Shown here piece after piece: positions 1-10,560 of a stretch of 64,000 nt of DNA. The DNA lies in NCBI GenBank assembly GCA_001051155.2, contig JYIP02000007.1:4156342-4220341 (forward strand), in the 5' to 3' direction. Both the position numbers and the translations under genes were made by a program. Numbering within the stretch: the stretch's first letter is position 1; every line of letters begins with the position of its first letter. The stretch is from Chrysoporthe austroafricana. Lineage: Eukaryota > Ascomycota > Sordariomycetes > Diaporthales > Cryphonectriaceae. Under the pieces are notes generated by a model. It saw nothing but the letters and a program-made list of their open reading frames with translations, did not search any database and was not told where the DNA came from.

Positions 1-69
1 GGAAGAAAGGCACCCAACTGCATAAAGAAGGGGCTGTGCAATAGATGCCTGAGGCAGACGCCCCTTTGG

Positions 70-2170
70 TTCCGGATATTCATGCCGCCCTCGTTCGGGC
101 TGCCTGGTTCCTACCTGGACCAAGAAGTCGTGAGGAATCTGGTGGAATTGTCAATAGCAAAAATGAAGACCCCTTCCAAGCACAATAATTCTGCCCTTGT
201 AACAGTCCATGAGGTAGTTGCAAGGGTTCAGACAGCACAACTAGTACCGCCAAAAGACATTGATGGAGCCGCACGGGACCAGAACGCCGCAGAACGATAC
301 CAGCGCGCCGACGATTCCTGCCTTTGCCTGCGAGGCAAAGATGGCGTTGAGAGCGCGCGACGAACCGGCCTACGCTTGTGTACACGAATTCGTACATGGG
401 CATGACAAAAAGGTGCCGCCAGCTCACGTCCACTCTGGGGGAAAGCCCACAATGTAGTACCAGCGGACAAGATAGAGCATATCGTGGATGCAGAGGCAGA
501 GAAAGTCGGAGAAAAATCAGCCCGTGACGAAGGCAAACCATGAGGACATCTTGGATTTCTTCTCGCCTGCCTCAAAGATATCGCGGCGCACGATGAAGAG
601 CGGCCGCAACTGGTTGATAACTCCGGGGCCACAAAGACAAAGTTGGAGGTGGTGAAGAGGAGCAGCTGCAAACCAGTGGTAGAGTTGCCGATCATAGAGA
701 AGGAGAATCCGCTGAAAAGCGCGTTGGAGACGAGGGGCGCGATTTTATTCTTGGTGTATTCGGCGTATCGCTACAGAGCTGTGTTCATTCGGCTTTTTAC
801 GATCTTGACCTGCTCCCAGAAGGGGCATGGCGAACTCTTGGACCTTGTCGAGTATGTCTGGTGGTCTCTCCTGGGCGTCAGCAATGATCTGGCCAAGTGC
901 CTTGGTGACTGCTGCATGCTTGGGCGAATCCAGCCAGACCTGGTTCCAGTCACGATCCTGGGAGAAGATGGTCCGAGACGAAGTTGATCACACCCTCAGC
1001 AGGGTTAAAAGCAGTTCTTGAGAACTGCTTCCTTCTTGCCAATGCCGCCAAAGTAGAACATCTTTCCACGCTTGGCGAGCAGGGGGAGCGTGTTGAACCA
1101 AGCAAAAAGCTTAGCCAAAGGCTGATGGATGGTAACGAGGACAGCTTGACTGACATAGGCCAGCTTGCAAATGAAACAAACAGAGTTGTAAGCTGAGTAG
1201 CCGTCCCGATCCGATGTTGGCTCGTCCAGAAAGATCATGATACTCGGCTTAGAGACGAGTTCAGCCGCAATCGTTACACGCTTCCTCTACTCAACACCCA
1301 ATCCTACGCCCACCTGTCCAGTCAGGGTGTCTACCGCATCATGGAGTTCGAGAAGCTCGATGACCGTGTCAACTTGCTTGAGGTTGTCCTCGCGAGGAAC
1401 GTGGCGAGGCTGTCGCAACAACGTAGGGAACTTGAGGGCTTCTGGACTTGTCGCGAAGGGCTCGTGCGTCTAGCAGAGTTGCTCAGTATCCCTGATTTCG
1501 CCCATCCCTGGACATTATCGAGTCGTTGAGGATCCCCGTGCGCTGTCTTGTGAAGACGGATGTGTTGCGGACGAGCTGCCTGTCAATACTGCTCTCGCCA
1601 CTAGTTGTCACCGTCCCGTCGCCACCACGGTATCCAAAGGCAGTCGCGACGTCTTTTTCGATGCCGTGGGCCTCGGCGTCTAAGTGAAGTGCCCTAGTAA
1701 CCTTGGTCTTCTCCCCTAGGATGAGCAGCGACGGGCGAGTCTCGGAGGAAGATTTCTAGCGCGAGGTGCAGAAGATGGTGATGGTGACTAATAGGACCCA
1801 CCAGGCCCAGACAATATCAAAATTCCTCCCACAGACGGGTGTGACTGTATGAGAGCGACGCCAGGTAGTTGTCTCCGGTAATAAACGTCTGTCCCTGGAT
1901 AGTACCACCAATGCCTGCGCACGAGGCGTAGGTATTGTCGTAGCCTACACCAGAGGGCATCATGTTATTTGTTCTTTTCGGTAGTCCTCGGCCGAGGCGA
2001 CGCTCTTGGGTAACTTGGCTGGCCCACCGTCAGAATGGGGAGAAGATAATTCGGCCTCGATTTTCATCACGATCTAGCTTCGGACCTTTTTTGCTTCCTT
2101 CGGGGTCATCGAGACGTAGCGGACGTTGCTAGTGACGGCCTCAAATCCAGCTTGGCAACTAGAGAGGATG
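70..2170 (-). pseudogene. PDR/CDR-type ABC transporter, broken
   Basis: Reading the minus strand from about 2.1 kb to 0.1 kb gives, in correct order, the second half of a fungal pleiotropic-drug-resistance ABC transporter, scattered over all three frames. Visible pieces are the extracellular-loop/TM block (GQTFITGDNYLASLSYSHT near 1.9-1.8 kb), the NBD2 signature [17 protein letters not shown] with a stop where the family has Gln (about 1.29 kb), the Walker B/D-loop [10 protein letters not shown] and H-loop VTIHQP (1238-1140), the linker NPAEGVINFVSDHL, the TM2 segment [20 protein letters not shown] (about 0.7 kb), [20 protein letters not shown] one frame over, and FVMPMYEFVYT (about 0.4 kb). 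An intact member has about 1500 residues and exports drugs across the plasma membrane. Several frameshifts and stops make a functional product impossible. The first half is not recognisable; the C-terminus may run off the window edge. Confidence 0.5.
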
Positions 2171-2459
2171 TTCAGCGGTATCGCCCAGAAGAAACATTGC
2201 TCCCACCTTGAAACAGCCAAGGCTATCATCGAGGATCGTCTTGCGGCCTATAGCGAGATTGCTACACAAGCTAGGGATGTTGGACTGGGACCCGACGTTC
2301 TTATGCATAGTAGCATTAGTACCGACGATCTGAACGGTGTGATTTTTCCATGTTATTCCAAGTCCTCAGCTTGGTGCTCCCGAGCGTTGGTCCCGCTCCT
2401 AGAAAGCTACAGCTTCCGGTCTCAGCTCTCAAGAGGAGTCTGGCGCTGCTGACTTAACA

Positions 2460-3560
2460 GATTCAATGGCGGTGGGATGTCGTCTCTCGATCATGTCCAG
2501 GTCCTATAGCTCGATTTTTGTTTCATCTTTAAACATCCAATCTCTGATGATTTCCAATACTAGTTACTAAGGAGATACCGTGCTGCGTGCTTCCAGGGTC
2601 AAGTACGATTTTGTGTGGGCGGGACGCTTAACGTCCAAGCACGGCGGGACAAAACAGCCTCCGTCATATATACAGCGCCACGACGAGAGCCATCCCTCAT
2701 GCCGTCTCGAGATTATCCAGGAGAGATCCTCAGGTGAACAGGCATGACACGGAGCTTTCTCTCCAGAACAAGATCGTCGGTGGGATGTACACACCTGCAC
2801 CGCGCTGACGTCAAATACTACCTGTGGGTGGCCAGTGCGGGTGCAGGCAGATGGAGAGCAGATTCGCACTCTCTACTCTCTTTGCCCGACGGCGGCCCTC
2901 CACGGCATCACGATGGTCAAGAAAAGCGCGGGACAGGACAGAAAGGGGGAAAGAGAGCAAGAGGAAGAGGAGGAGACATACCCGCCACACAGCCCATCCC
3001 GACACGCCCGACACGCCCGACGCGCACGCGTCGACAACATCTCCCCACCTCCTCCGTGCACCTCGTCCCCAGACAAGCTTATACACAGGGCCCCTGCGAG
3101 ACACGAGACACCGCGTACCGGGTGACAGACGGCCCACGGGCCTGTCACGCGACCGGCTGTTCGAGAACACACAGGAAGCGGCGGCGGCGCGGCTAGCTCG
3201 CGTGGCATCCACCCAGGTTGCAGCGATACCATACTAGCAAGAGGAGGCCCGGGAGGCCGGGGGTGGTGGGGAAACTTCGTCTGACAGAGGGACATACCAT
3301 CAAGTATGACACACACATAGAGAGAACAACGGCGTCGTCGGCACCCAGACTTGCGAGGATCTCGTCAACGCAAAGTGGATACGCGGGGGACTGCAGGCCC
3401 CGTGGTGTGCTCCGTGCCTGGAAATGTGTCCTTCAGCTGGATGCCTTCACATGTGGACGACGAGTCCTGGCGAAAACAACCTGAAGACGTTTGGGGGCAC
3501 CGAGGGGCGCTTGGGGGCGCCTGTTGGCCTCGAAATCGAAGCTGCAGCGTTCGCTGCGGG
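2460..3560. other. no supported gene; repeat-bearing stretch
   Basis: Several overlapping open frames of 90-150 codons cover 2.74-3.32 kb on both strands. They are GC-driven, arginine/proline-rich and mutually shadowing, and none has a recognisable domain or splice structure. A 24-base segment near 3052-3076 (CCTCCGTGCACCTCGTCCCC and AGAC) recurs in the same orientation at about 19447-19470, which suggests a shared dispersed element. Confidence 0.5.
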
Positions 3561-3910
3561 CAGGCGACTGTCTCTGGACAATTGCCTGTGTATCTCCCGT
3601 AGTGCTGTGATGAATCCATCGTGTATTGCCTGCTGGCGCCGCTGACGATAGTCCGCTTTGATCCTTGCCGTGGTGACCGCCTCGCCGTGGTTCGTTCAAC
3701 GGATCCCAGGCATCCAGTCCCTGGCTTCCTCACGCTCGACAATCTCGGCCACGACAGGTTGGTCATCTACCTCGAAAGCTGCCTCGAACTCTTCGACGGT
3801 AGCAAATTCCGACAATCGTAGACGACCCGCATTGTCGAGTAAGGAGGTCTTGATGAAGCCATAGTCCTGCGTATAGCTGTCGATCGCCAGTAGTCGCTTT
3901 TAACACTGCT
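3560..3910 (-). pseudogene. protein-like fragment, family unknown
   Basis: The minus strand from about 3.89 kb reads as a plausible acidic then basic coding stretch: AIDSYTQDYGFIKTSLLDN, then RLRLSEFATVEEFEAAFEVD, then QPVVAEIVEREEARDWMPG. After one stop (about 3.70 kb) it continues with RIKADYRQRRQQAIHDGFIT in the same frame. Composition and amphipathic pattern look like genuine coding sequence rather than a GC-rich shadow, but I do not recognise the family. The single internal stop and missing ends suggest a relic. Confidence 0.5.
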
Positions 3911-4039
3911 TGGGTGGCCGCCACCATGCAGGCCTCCTTATGGGCGCCCCCCCCCCAAGTGGGAACGGGACTGTTGGGCATTGGTGGTGCTTTCATCGTT
4001 TCAGATGATTTTGTATGCCGAAAAACCGTCATAAAAGCC

Positions 4040-5100
4040 GAAGACGCTTGACATCACAAAGCGCGAACTCATGCATGGGCTCAGGGCATCCCTGCTGAAT
4101 GTGGCCAGTGTAGCCACCATATTGTGGAGCGAGATGGCAGTACTGACGGGGGGAAAAGTACATCGTAGCTTGCTCATCCCCGACATGGATAAATTTGAGG
4201 ACTTCAACGCTGGTTTTGGCGGTCAGGTCATGGGGTGGCGGGCAGCCCGGTTCCCGACTGATCTTCCCAGCTGGAGATGGCTCCGCTGCACTCGTACTGC
4301 CCGAGGAACCCGGCCAAGGTTTTGAGATACAAGACTTGTCAGCGCCTGGCTGGCGCAAGCTTGACGTGCTAGGGACTCGGGGGTGCATGCGGGAAGCCTG
4401 GGGGCCCAGGCTTCTCGCGCACAAGGCCATGGCGGTGGTGTCTGTCCGTTGGGGGGCCATAAGGAGATCTGCAGCAGCACGGGGACGGGTTGTTCTCGTG
4501 TGTTCCGCTAGGGAGAGGCGGGCCTGGTCGTCTATCTGTCTGGCTGTGGCTGGATGTGCAGCGTGTGTAGGCCGTCAGGCGTCCCCGGTGGCGGAGCAGG
4601 CGGACGGGGCGGGTCGAGAGGCTCTCACAGCCGCGGCGAGGCTCTCTCTGTGCTCGGCCAAGTGCGCTCGCCCGATCAGACAGACCTCTGTCAACTATAT
4701 TAGACCTTCGTCATTCCCAGCCAGCTGGGAGTGGCCACTCCTTTTTCCCGACACACTCTCTCCCGCGTGCCCAGCAACCCGAGGCGTCAAGACTTCGAGC
4801 CCTAAGGACATAAGGGCATTGGGATATCAAGACTTCGAAACTCCGAGACGTCGAGATTTCGAAAGACTTAACGACATCGCCGGTCTGGCATTTGCTGTTT
4901 GTCAGCTGGAAGCATTGTCCTTTTTCTGTGGTACCGTCTTCATTCCAATTACATCTGGATTGTGTGCTTACCTCTCAATATAAGTAGCTTTGATTTGAAG
5001 GCTGGGGTTCATTCACGAAGGTTGCATCTCACGAGGACTGGGATCAATTCACTAACACTGCATTCTGACTTTTCGTTAGTGGTGCTGATCAGAAGACTCT
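4040..5100. other. no supported gene; short degenerate repeats
   Basis: A 262-codon open frame on the plus strand (4195-4983) has no domain, no convincing start context and shadow-like composition. Around 4786-4866 the words GTCAAGACTTCGA, ATCAAGACTTCGAAA and GTCGAGATTTCGAAA recur three times, forming a short degenerate minisatellite. A related word (TGAGACTTCGAAAGATATTG) appears at about 15119-15138. I see nothing else. Confidence 0.5.
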
Positions 5101-6669
5101 TCAATCCTCTTGCTCTACCTTCACTGTCACACGCTGTGTTCCCTGTCCCGGAGGGTCCATACTCGGCGTCTGCATCCCCGCCGGCGTCGCTTCAGTGAAT
5201 CCTGCACGGGTTCTCAGCGTCTTACGGCACCACTTGCCCGCCGGCGTTGGGGTCGCTGGCGCCGGCGTTGCTTCAGCAAACCCTGCATGTGTCCTTGGCG
5301 TCTCAAGGCTCTGCATCATGCCCGCCTGCCACGTCTCGAGGTTGGCCGGCCTATTGCACAGGCTCTGGATCTCCTCCGACGTCCTGTTCTCGACCCTCTC
5401 AAGATTCTCTAAGATGATGTTCGCCATTTGCTGGGAGGTCATTTGCTGCCACTGCTCATCCAGATTAGTAATCATCTCCTCATTGGCATCGGTCCTACTC
5501 TCGGTCTCCTGCCGCAACGCCTCCAGGTCGTTGAGAAACGTGGCGTTGGTGCCCCGAAGGCCCGCAATCGTGACCTCTGTAACATTGATGCGGTTTGTCA
5601 CGGCTCCTAGCCCTGCGGCAGGACTGCCAGGGCGAGGTGATGCAGCCTCGACGGCCGAACGAGCCGCCGCAACCTGTGTCTCTGCGGCTCGGACGCGCTC
5701 CCCTAGGCTAGATGTCTCTGTAGAGACATCCTGGATATATCTTTCCATGACGCCAGGGAGCTGCCTCGCTAGGTCACCAAGCCTCTCGTCACTGGCCCAG
5801 CGGCCCTCTTCGTCGACAGCACTGTGCCGTCGGAGGCGAGCGTCCAAGGCCGTCCAGGCCGGGTAGGCCGACAGCTTCTGGGCGGCCTCCTGGTGCCTGT
5901 TCAGATCGAATCCGGCAAGCTGTCTTTCGTGCTCGTTGACCTGACGTTCCAGCTCGGTCAATTTTTTCTCCCACGACGCTGCATGCTCGGCGCCTTTGGA
6001 TTCCTGGGAGCGGGCGTGCTGTTGGAGGGCCGCGGCAACTTTGGTGTGGTGGGTACCAACCTGCCTCTCGAGCGCAGCGATCTGGTCCTGAAGCTTGGCG
6101 GCTCGGTCCGCGGCGCCTACCCACGCGACCTGGGCCTGGAACTGGGAGACCCGGTCGGCGAGGGTCTCCTCGTCCCTCGTCCCGCGCCAGCGAATGGAGC
6201 CCAGCGACCCGGGCCTGAAGCCAGGAGATCCGGCCCCCAAGGCCCTCCGTCTCCCGCTTCAGAGTATCAAACTCGTCGCCCCGGCCCTGAACCTGGGCGT
6301 CGGGCTGGCGCTGTGTTTGGGTGGCTAGCTCGTGGGCCTGTGTCTCTTGGAGCGCCGAGCGGGAGCGCAGCCTCTGGTTGTCCTGGAGCAGCTCGGCTAG
6401 GGTGCTCCCCTGTTCGTTCTGCACCTCCGTGAGCGAGGCCAGCTGCGCCTCTAGTTCGTCTAGCTTCTAGAAACGGGCCGCAGTGTTAGCGCTGGAGAGA
6501 GATGGGGGGCCATTCGACGGGTGGAGCGATGGATTGGGCCTGAAAGCGGGGGCCAAGTGGATGACTTTACCGAAACTGGAGAAGTTGGAGCGTCCAGTGT
6601 GCTTCCGGGAACGTCCTGCATGTTGCATGGACTGGCGGGAGGGCTGCTTAGCTCACTAGAGCGTGCCAT
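5101..6669 (-). CDS. coiled-coil protein, one intron, probable frameshift
   Basis: I infer exon 1 at 6669-6571 (start MARSSELSS), an intron at 6570-6467 (donor GTAAAG, branch GCTAAC, acceptor TTTCTAG) and exon 2 from 6466. The splice is in phase and joins to KLDELEAQLASLTEVQNEQG. Exon 2 is Glu/Gln/Ala/Arg-rich with heptad spacing over most of its length, predicting a long coiled coil. Near 6170-6195 the good frame ends (LHSLARDEGR) and the next begins (RGTRDEETLADRVSQFQAQV), so one base has been gained or two lost in a G-rich run; this could also be a base-call error. The tail carries a duplicated segment, TPRTHAGFAEATPA and TLRTRAGFTEATPA, and ends VKVEQED. No family recognised. The start codon lies a few bases from the left end of a solo LTR at 6663. 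Confidence 0.5.
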
Positions 6670-7100
6670 CGTTACGACGTAGGCTCGGACAGTTCAGTGG
6701 TCGGTGGAGTCACGACCATGTTGGTGCGGATCCAACATCCGTGGCGAACCCCTCTTTTGCCAAATCTTACAGACACGCACACACACACAGCTTATGTAGC
6801 TTGCAAACACACACTGCTTACGGAACTCTTACTTTTGCAGAACGACTGCTTATATAACCCTCAGCCAGCCCTGAGCCAACCCAGGGTTCCGGTTACGGAT
6901 CACACAAGGGTATGATCATGCCCGATCAGTAGCACCTCCATGGCGACTGTTAGTTCCGACTGGAGCGCTGGATATATAAGATTAGAACGCTTTCCTACTA
7001 TCAAACAGATTCCATAGCTGCTCGTCAGTCGACAATGCAGGTGTTCAGTTTCCCTACAACTGCGCAGCCTCACCGCTGGTAGTCACGACACGATTGGCAC
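6663..7100 (+). mobile_element. solo LTR, family A
   Basis: This stretch aligns by eye to the LTR at 39959-40447. The shared blocks are CGGATCCAACATCCG (about 6729), a TATA box in GGATATATAAGATTAGAAC (about 6970), the downstream block CATAGCTGCTCGTCAGTCG, and GCCTCACCGCTGGTAGT (about 7065). The left end (TGCCATCGTTACGACG) and the right end are diverged and placed only roughly. A CA-repeat is embedded at 6775-6790. The position of the TATA box gives plus orientation. No internal coding region is attached. Confidence 0.5.
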
Positions 7101-7385
7101 AGACAAAAGGGCAACGTTGTTTTTGGGTAGGTATTGTATTAGCTAGTATCTGCTGTTGTTGGAGACTGCCTGCCTACCGATCGTGGGCACGAACATGTCT
7201 GGGCTTTTCCATCTCTCATCTACAGAGTTTCCTCTCAGGGTAAAACTGATTGGTGCGCGCTGAAGGAAGGGAAGGGGGAAAATTTAGCTAGCCAGCCCTC
7301 GGCGGGCGAAGTCTAATCTAGGCAGGGCCGTTCGCCTGCTCCCTCGCGGGCCATGTAACGGTCCGAGCACATATCGAGGGTTACT

Positions 7386-7456
7386 GACGCTATTGATGGT
7401 CGTCGATGCTATTGAGGGTCGTCGATGCTATTGAAGGCCATCGACGTTATCGTGTG
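7386..7456. repeat. 19-bp tandem repeat, about 3.7 copies
   Basis: Units GACGCTATTGATGGTCGTC, GATGCTATTGAGGGTCGTC and GATGCTATTGAAGGCCATC follow each other without gap at 7386, 7405 and 7424. A partial fourth follows. The 460 bases between the LTR and 7560 hold nothing else I can interpret. Confidence 0.5.
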
Positions 7457-7719
7457 TCAGGGCAGAATAGATAAGGGGAGGTCCTCAAGCCAATAAATAC
7501 AACAGACCAGGGCACATCCCATCCACGTATAGCATCAACTGTAGGTGCATAGAGGTTTCTGCTGGAGGCCCACTCGTAGAGAGCAACCGCACCTCGATCA
7601 TAGAACTGCGGGAACTGGTCGGCGGTAGGTACCAGCGCGTGTCTGCTGTAGGTGGCCTGTACATTCGTGTCGGTAGCCAGCGACTCTAGCCTGGGGATCT
7701 CGGGGGGGGGGGGTTCTCG

Positions 7720-8180
7720 GTAGAAATCTGAAGCTCATAGCTGCTGTGGATGGCAGCCATCAGATTCTCGATGCCTGAGTTGTCGTTCATGTCGGACATG
7801 TGACCGTGGGGAAACTTCTTGGTGTAGAGCAGAGTGGCGAGCTCGGCGACAGGAATAGTCGCACGGTCAGTGACAGCAGCTGGCTGGGTCTGACCAGCAC
7901 GTGGGTTGTTGTCAAGGTCAACATTGTATTCAATGAACAGCGATATACACCCTTGCTCGGCAGGAGCTGGTATTGAAATTGATGAACCGTGTCTCCAGTG
8001 AACGGCCTAGAGCGGTTGGAGTGTCGGCATGCATCGAAGTTATTCCAAACCCGCCGGGCTTAGGAGGCTGGATCTTGAAATCCTGTGTGGATATATGGAT
8101 CTGAGTGATGATCTGGTTCCCGGAATAATCTGGCCAATACGCCTCATAGGCTCTTCCAGAGAATTGACAATCCGGCAATC
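7720..8180 (-). pseudogene. degenerate protein-like stretch, family unknown
   Basis: The minus strand from about 7.95 to 7.72 kb reads LFIEYNVDLDNNPRAGQTQP then AAVTDRATIPVAELATLLYT then KKFPHGHMSDMNDNSGIENL, which has the look of real coding sequence. Upstream, another frame gives KPGGFGITSMHADTPTALG. The two are out of phase at about 7.95 kb, and the upstream frame has a stop at about 8.18 kb. I do not recognise the family and call it a relic. Confidence 0.5.
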
Positions 8181-8499
8181 AATATTGGTTGATTGTTAAT
8201 AATGTGGATTGTGCGTGTATAGCTGGTATGGGCATCGATATTGATGGATATAGGGATCTGGCTGTAAGCCACAGGTGTGACGCGGTATTCTGGGGCGAGA
8301 GGAGGGTTGAGGAGCCGTCCGGATGCGGTTTAGGATAGCAACGATTAGTTGCGACATGCTGTTGTTGGCTAAAGAACGTAGAGGCTTGGTTTTGATATAA
8401 GGGGGCCCGAGCCCGTCGAGGATCCAGTCGAACTTGCTGCGCTGTTGCTCGGCCCCATTTCCATCGTACTCGCCTGCGGTTCACTGTCTGGAGCCGAGG

Positions 8500-9409
8500 C
8501 CTCGCACGATGAGGCGGGGACGCGGAAAGGGCTAGCGTTGATTGCGAGGCCCCGAGTACGCAGTGTCGCGTAAATACATATTGGCCTTGTTCTCCATATT
8601 GGGCTTCTCGGGCTGGCTCGATGCTGTTGTTGCAGCTTCATAAGCTCTGACCAGGATGTCCTTGATGTGCGTGCAGAGCAGGCCATCCACCAACTTTATC
8701 TCGCCCCATTTCAGAGGCAATCCCGACATATTAATAAGAATCGTCTGGATTCGTTCCGTGTCCCGGAGGTAAATCTCCGCTTTTTCTTGGACGTGCGTGC
8801 GAGATTCCGAAACAGCAATCTCAGTAACAAAGGTAGGCGTAATCTTGAGATTGTAGACGTAACCGTTATCCGGCTCCATCTTCCAATCGGCCGAAGAAGG
8901 ACAGATACTGGAGACAGGTGTTGGAGTCTCCAGTCTCGTGGGTGCGCTGTATGTTCTGGACCAACTGCTTGCCGTGCTTCATGATCTTGTTAATTTTGCG
9001 GGTGATAAACCAGTGCTCGGTTGAGATCATGACGAGGCGGCAGCGCGCGGTTTGGTGACGTGGTATGTTGGGGGCGAGGCTCGCCAATGCTTCGATCATA
9101 TCTTCCGCGGCCCCAAATACTGGTCCCAAGGCGGTCCGTGGGGGCGCGGCAGAACCGTAGCTCAAGGTAGGGCAACTTGTCTGGGTTACCCTCGTCCTCT
9201 GGCGTCTCCGTCGATTCTCGGCTGCTGAGACTCTGCGAGGGCCTCTCTGAGGCATGGGTCGCGGGCTGTTCTCGATCGCATTCTGCGAATAGTAGAGCGA
9301 GTCTCCGAAAGGATACACCTGGGTAGCCAGTATATTGATATCGGTTGTCGCCAAGATATATGCCGGCAGTCAGAGCCGCATCGGCCATGGCTGATAGACC
9401 CTGCTCCAT
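8500..9409 (-). pseudogene. decayed paralogue of the 17.4-18.6 kb PD-(D/E)XK-like gene
   Basis: The blocks LVMISTEH.FITRKINK, HGKQLVQ.I.R.HETGDS, MEPDNGY.YN, FVTEIAVSE, YLRDT.RIQT and MSGLPLKWGEIKLV are shared in order with the gene at 17376-18581. Here they lie in two frames, because a 13-base insertion near 8.91 kb (duplicating CTCCAACACCTGTCTCCAG-like sequence) shifts phase between HETGDS and the MEPDN block. The equivalent of residues 31-100 of the intact copy is missing or unrecognisable. After GEIKLV the copy diverges and contains a second weak YLRDT motif. The N-terminal frame starts MEQGLSAMADAALTAG at 9409. The shift plus the missing segment argue for loss of function. Confidence 0.5.
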
Positions 9410-9543
9410 ATAGGAGAAGAGGGATGAAGAAGCAAGGTGGAAATGGGGATGTGTGTGTCGCAGCTTGCGCTTATATGCTTCAGAGCCGTGGCACGTGACA
9501 AGATGTCACCAAATTGTTCGTGACTGGCTGAAAGCTAGATATC

Positions 9544-9653
9544 ATTCACATGCGTTATAGTGAGCATTCAAAATCGTTGTAATGGGCATTCCCAGCCGTT
9601 GTGGCGGGTATTCACCACTTGTTGTATTGAGCATTCACAATCGTTGTAATGGG
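9544..9653. repeat. 22-bp tandem repeat, about 5 copies
   Basis: Successive units start with GCATTC/GTATTC and end in TTGTAATGG or similar: 9564 (GCATTCAAAATCGTTGTAAT), 9586 (GCATTCCCAGCCGTTGTGGC), 9608 (GTATTCACCACTTGTTGTAT), 9631 (GCATTCACAATCGTTGTAAT), preceded by a weaker copy at 9544. It lies just upstream of the broken gene that starts at 9409. Whether it has a regulatory role is unknown. Confidence 0.5.
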
Positions 9654-9869
9654 TTATGTAGGCACAATAATTACATAAAGGAAATATTCCAAGTGAATGC
9701 TATTGTTTCTTGTACTTGTCTGGCTTGGAGAAATAGGAAACCTAGGAAAAGATTCAGAAGAGCGCGTAGAGAGTATACTCAGGCCCAACAACTAGGGGAA
9801 AGAGACTATCTATCTGTATAGTCCGAAATATCTATTCCTAAAATTCTTGCCAAGAAAGTCAAGGATTGG

Positions 9870-10154
9870 CTAAGATATCAGTGGATTTAGGTAGGCTAAA
9901 ATATCATACGATTCGTACGTTTGCAGTTGTTCTAGGCTGTTAATGACAGCCATATTCCTGCATCGCCGTCTGTCGTTTTCAGAATTGGCAATGCCCATAG
10001 TGCCTACAAACCTCGTCAATATTGTCGAGAAGAACTGCTCAGGGTCAGAGAAGGACGATATAGCCACAGTAGTGTCGCACCTATAGACGGTATCTATATC
10101 AATGTACGGCCCCTCGAAGGAACATGCCTGCTTGTGCCAGGTCACGCGTCCCAA
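9870..10154 (-). CDS. small ORF, possible C-terminal exon, family unknown
   Basis: This is a 94-codon frame. Its last three quarters (for example PYIDIDTVYRCDTTVAISSF and PEQFFSTILTRFVGTMGIAN) look like coding sequence, and it ends SLEQLQTYESYDILAYLNP. The sequence encoding the LEQLQTY tail has a diverged partner on the minus strand at about 30.80-30.86 kb (NLEQLQTYKPARPSPSLP), with similar DNA continuing past the stop. It may be the last exon of a larger broken gene or part of a dispersed element. The methionine start is uncertain. Confidence 0.5.
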   Translation of the reverse strand: MGRVTWHKQACSFEGPYIDIDTVYRCDTTVAISSFSDPEQFFSTILTRFVGTMGIANSENDRRRCRNMAVINSLEQLQTYESYDILAYLNPLIS

Positions 10155-10560
10155 AAGCCGGCTTCATGCCCATGTCCACCCCTACACCCATGCTCGCAGG
10201 CCCCCGCGTCTCGTTCCTTCAGCTAACAGCCACCGTCCTTGGTGCTCCCAGACGGCGATGTCGACACAGAATAGCTACCACTGAGAGAGGGAGGCCCAGT
10301 GTCCTCATCCACGGGGAGGTAGCGCTGTCCGTCAACAAGGGCATGGTGTTCACCGTATGCTCGAAACATGTTTCGTATACCAGCGGTTGTAGCTATCCCC
10401 CTCTGAGTCGATGCTTCACAGCTTTGGCTAGACGCTATTCCTCTCGTACTAATTGCCATCGCCTCCGTCATGTTAGGACCGCGACCGTTTTCTTCCTTTG
10501 CTCTTGCTCCTACTCTTTCTCGCGCTCCTAGACCCTTCACCATATGCCCGTGCGAGTGCC

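Noticed and set aside
2744..3320. Five overlapping frames of 90-150 codons on both strands
   Set aside because: All mutually overlapping in a GC-rich stretch and Arg/Pro-rich; none shows a motif.
4195..4983. 262-codon plus-strand open frame
   Set aside because: GC-driven composition, no domain, mixed Ala/Arg/Ser shadows and overlap with degenerate repeats; no splice or promoter support.
10438..10454. 17-mer matching the sarcin-ricin loop of 28S rRNA (minus strand AATTAGTACGAGAGGAA)
   Set aside because: Similarity ends on both sides of the 17 bases; no other rRNA sequence is nearby.
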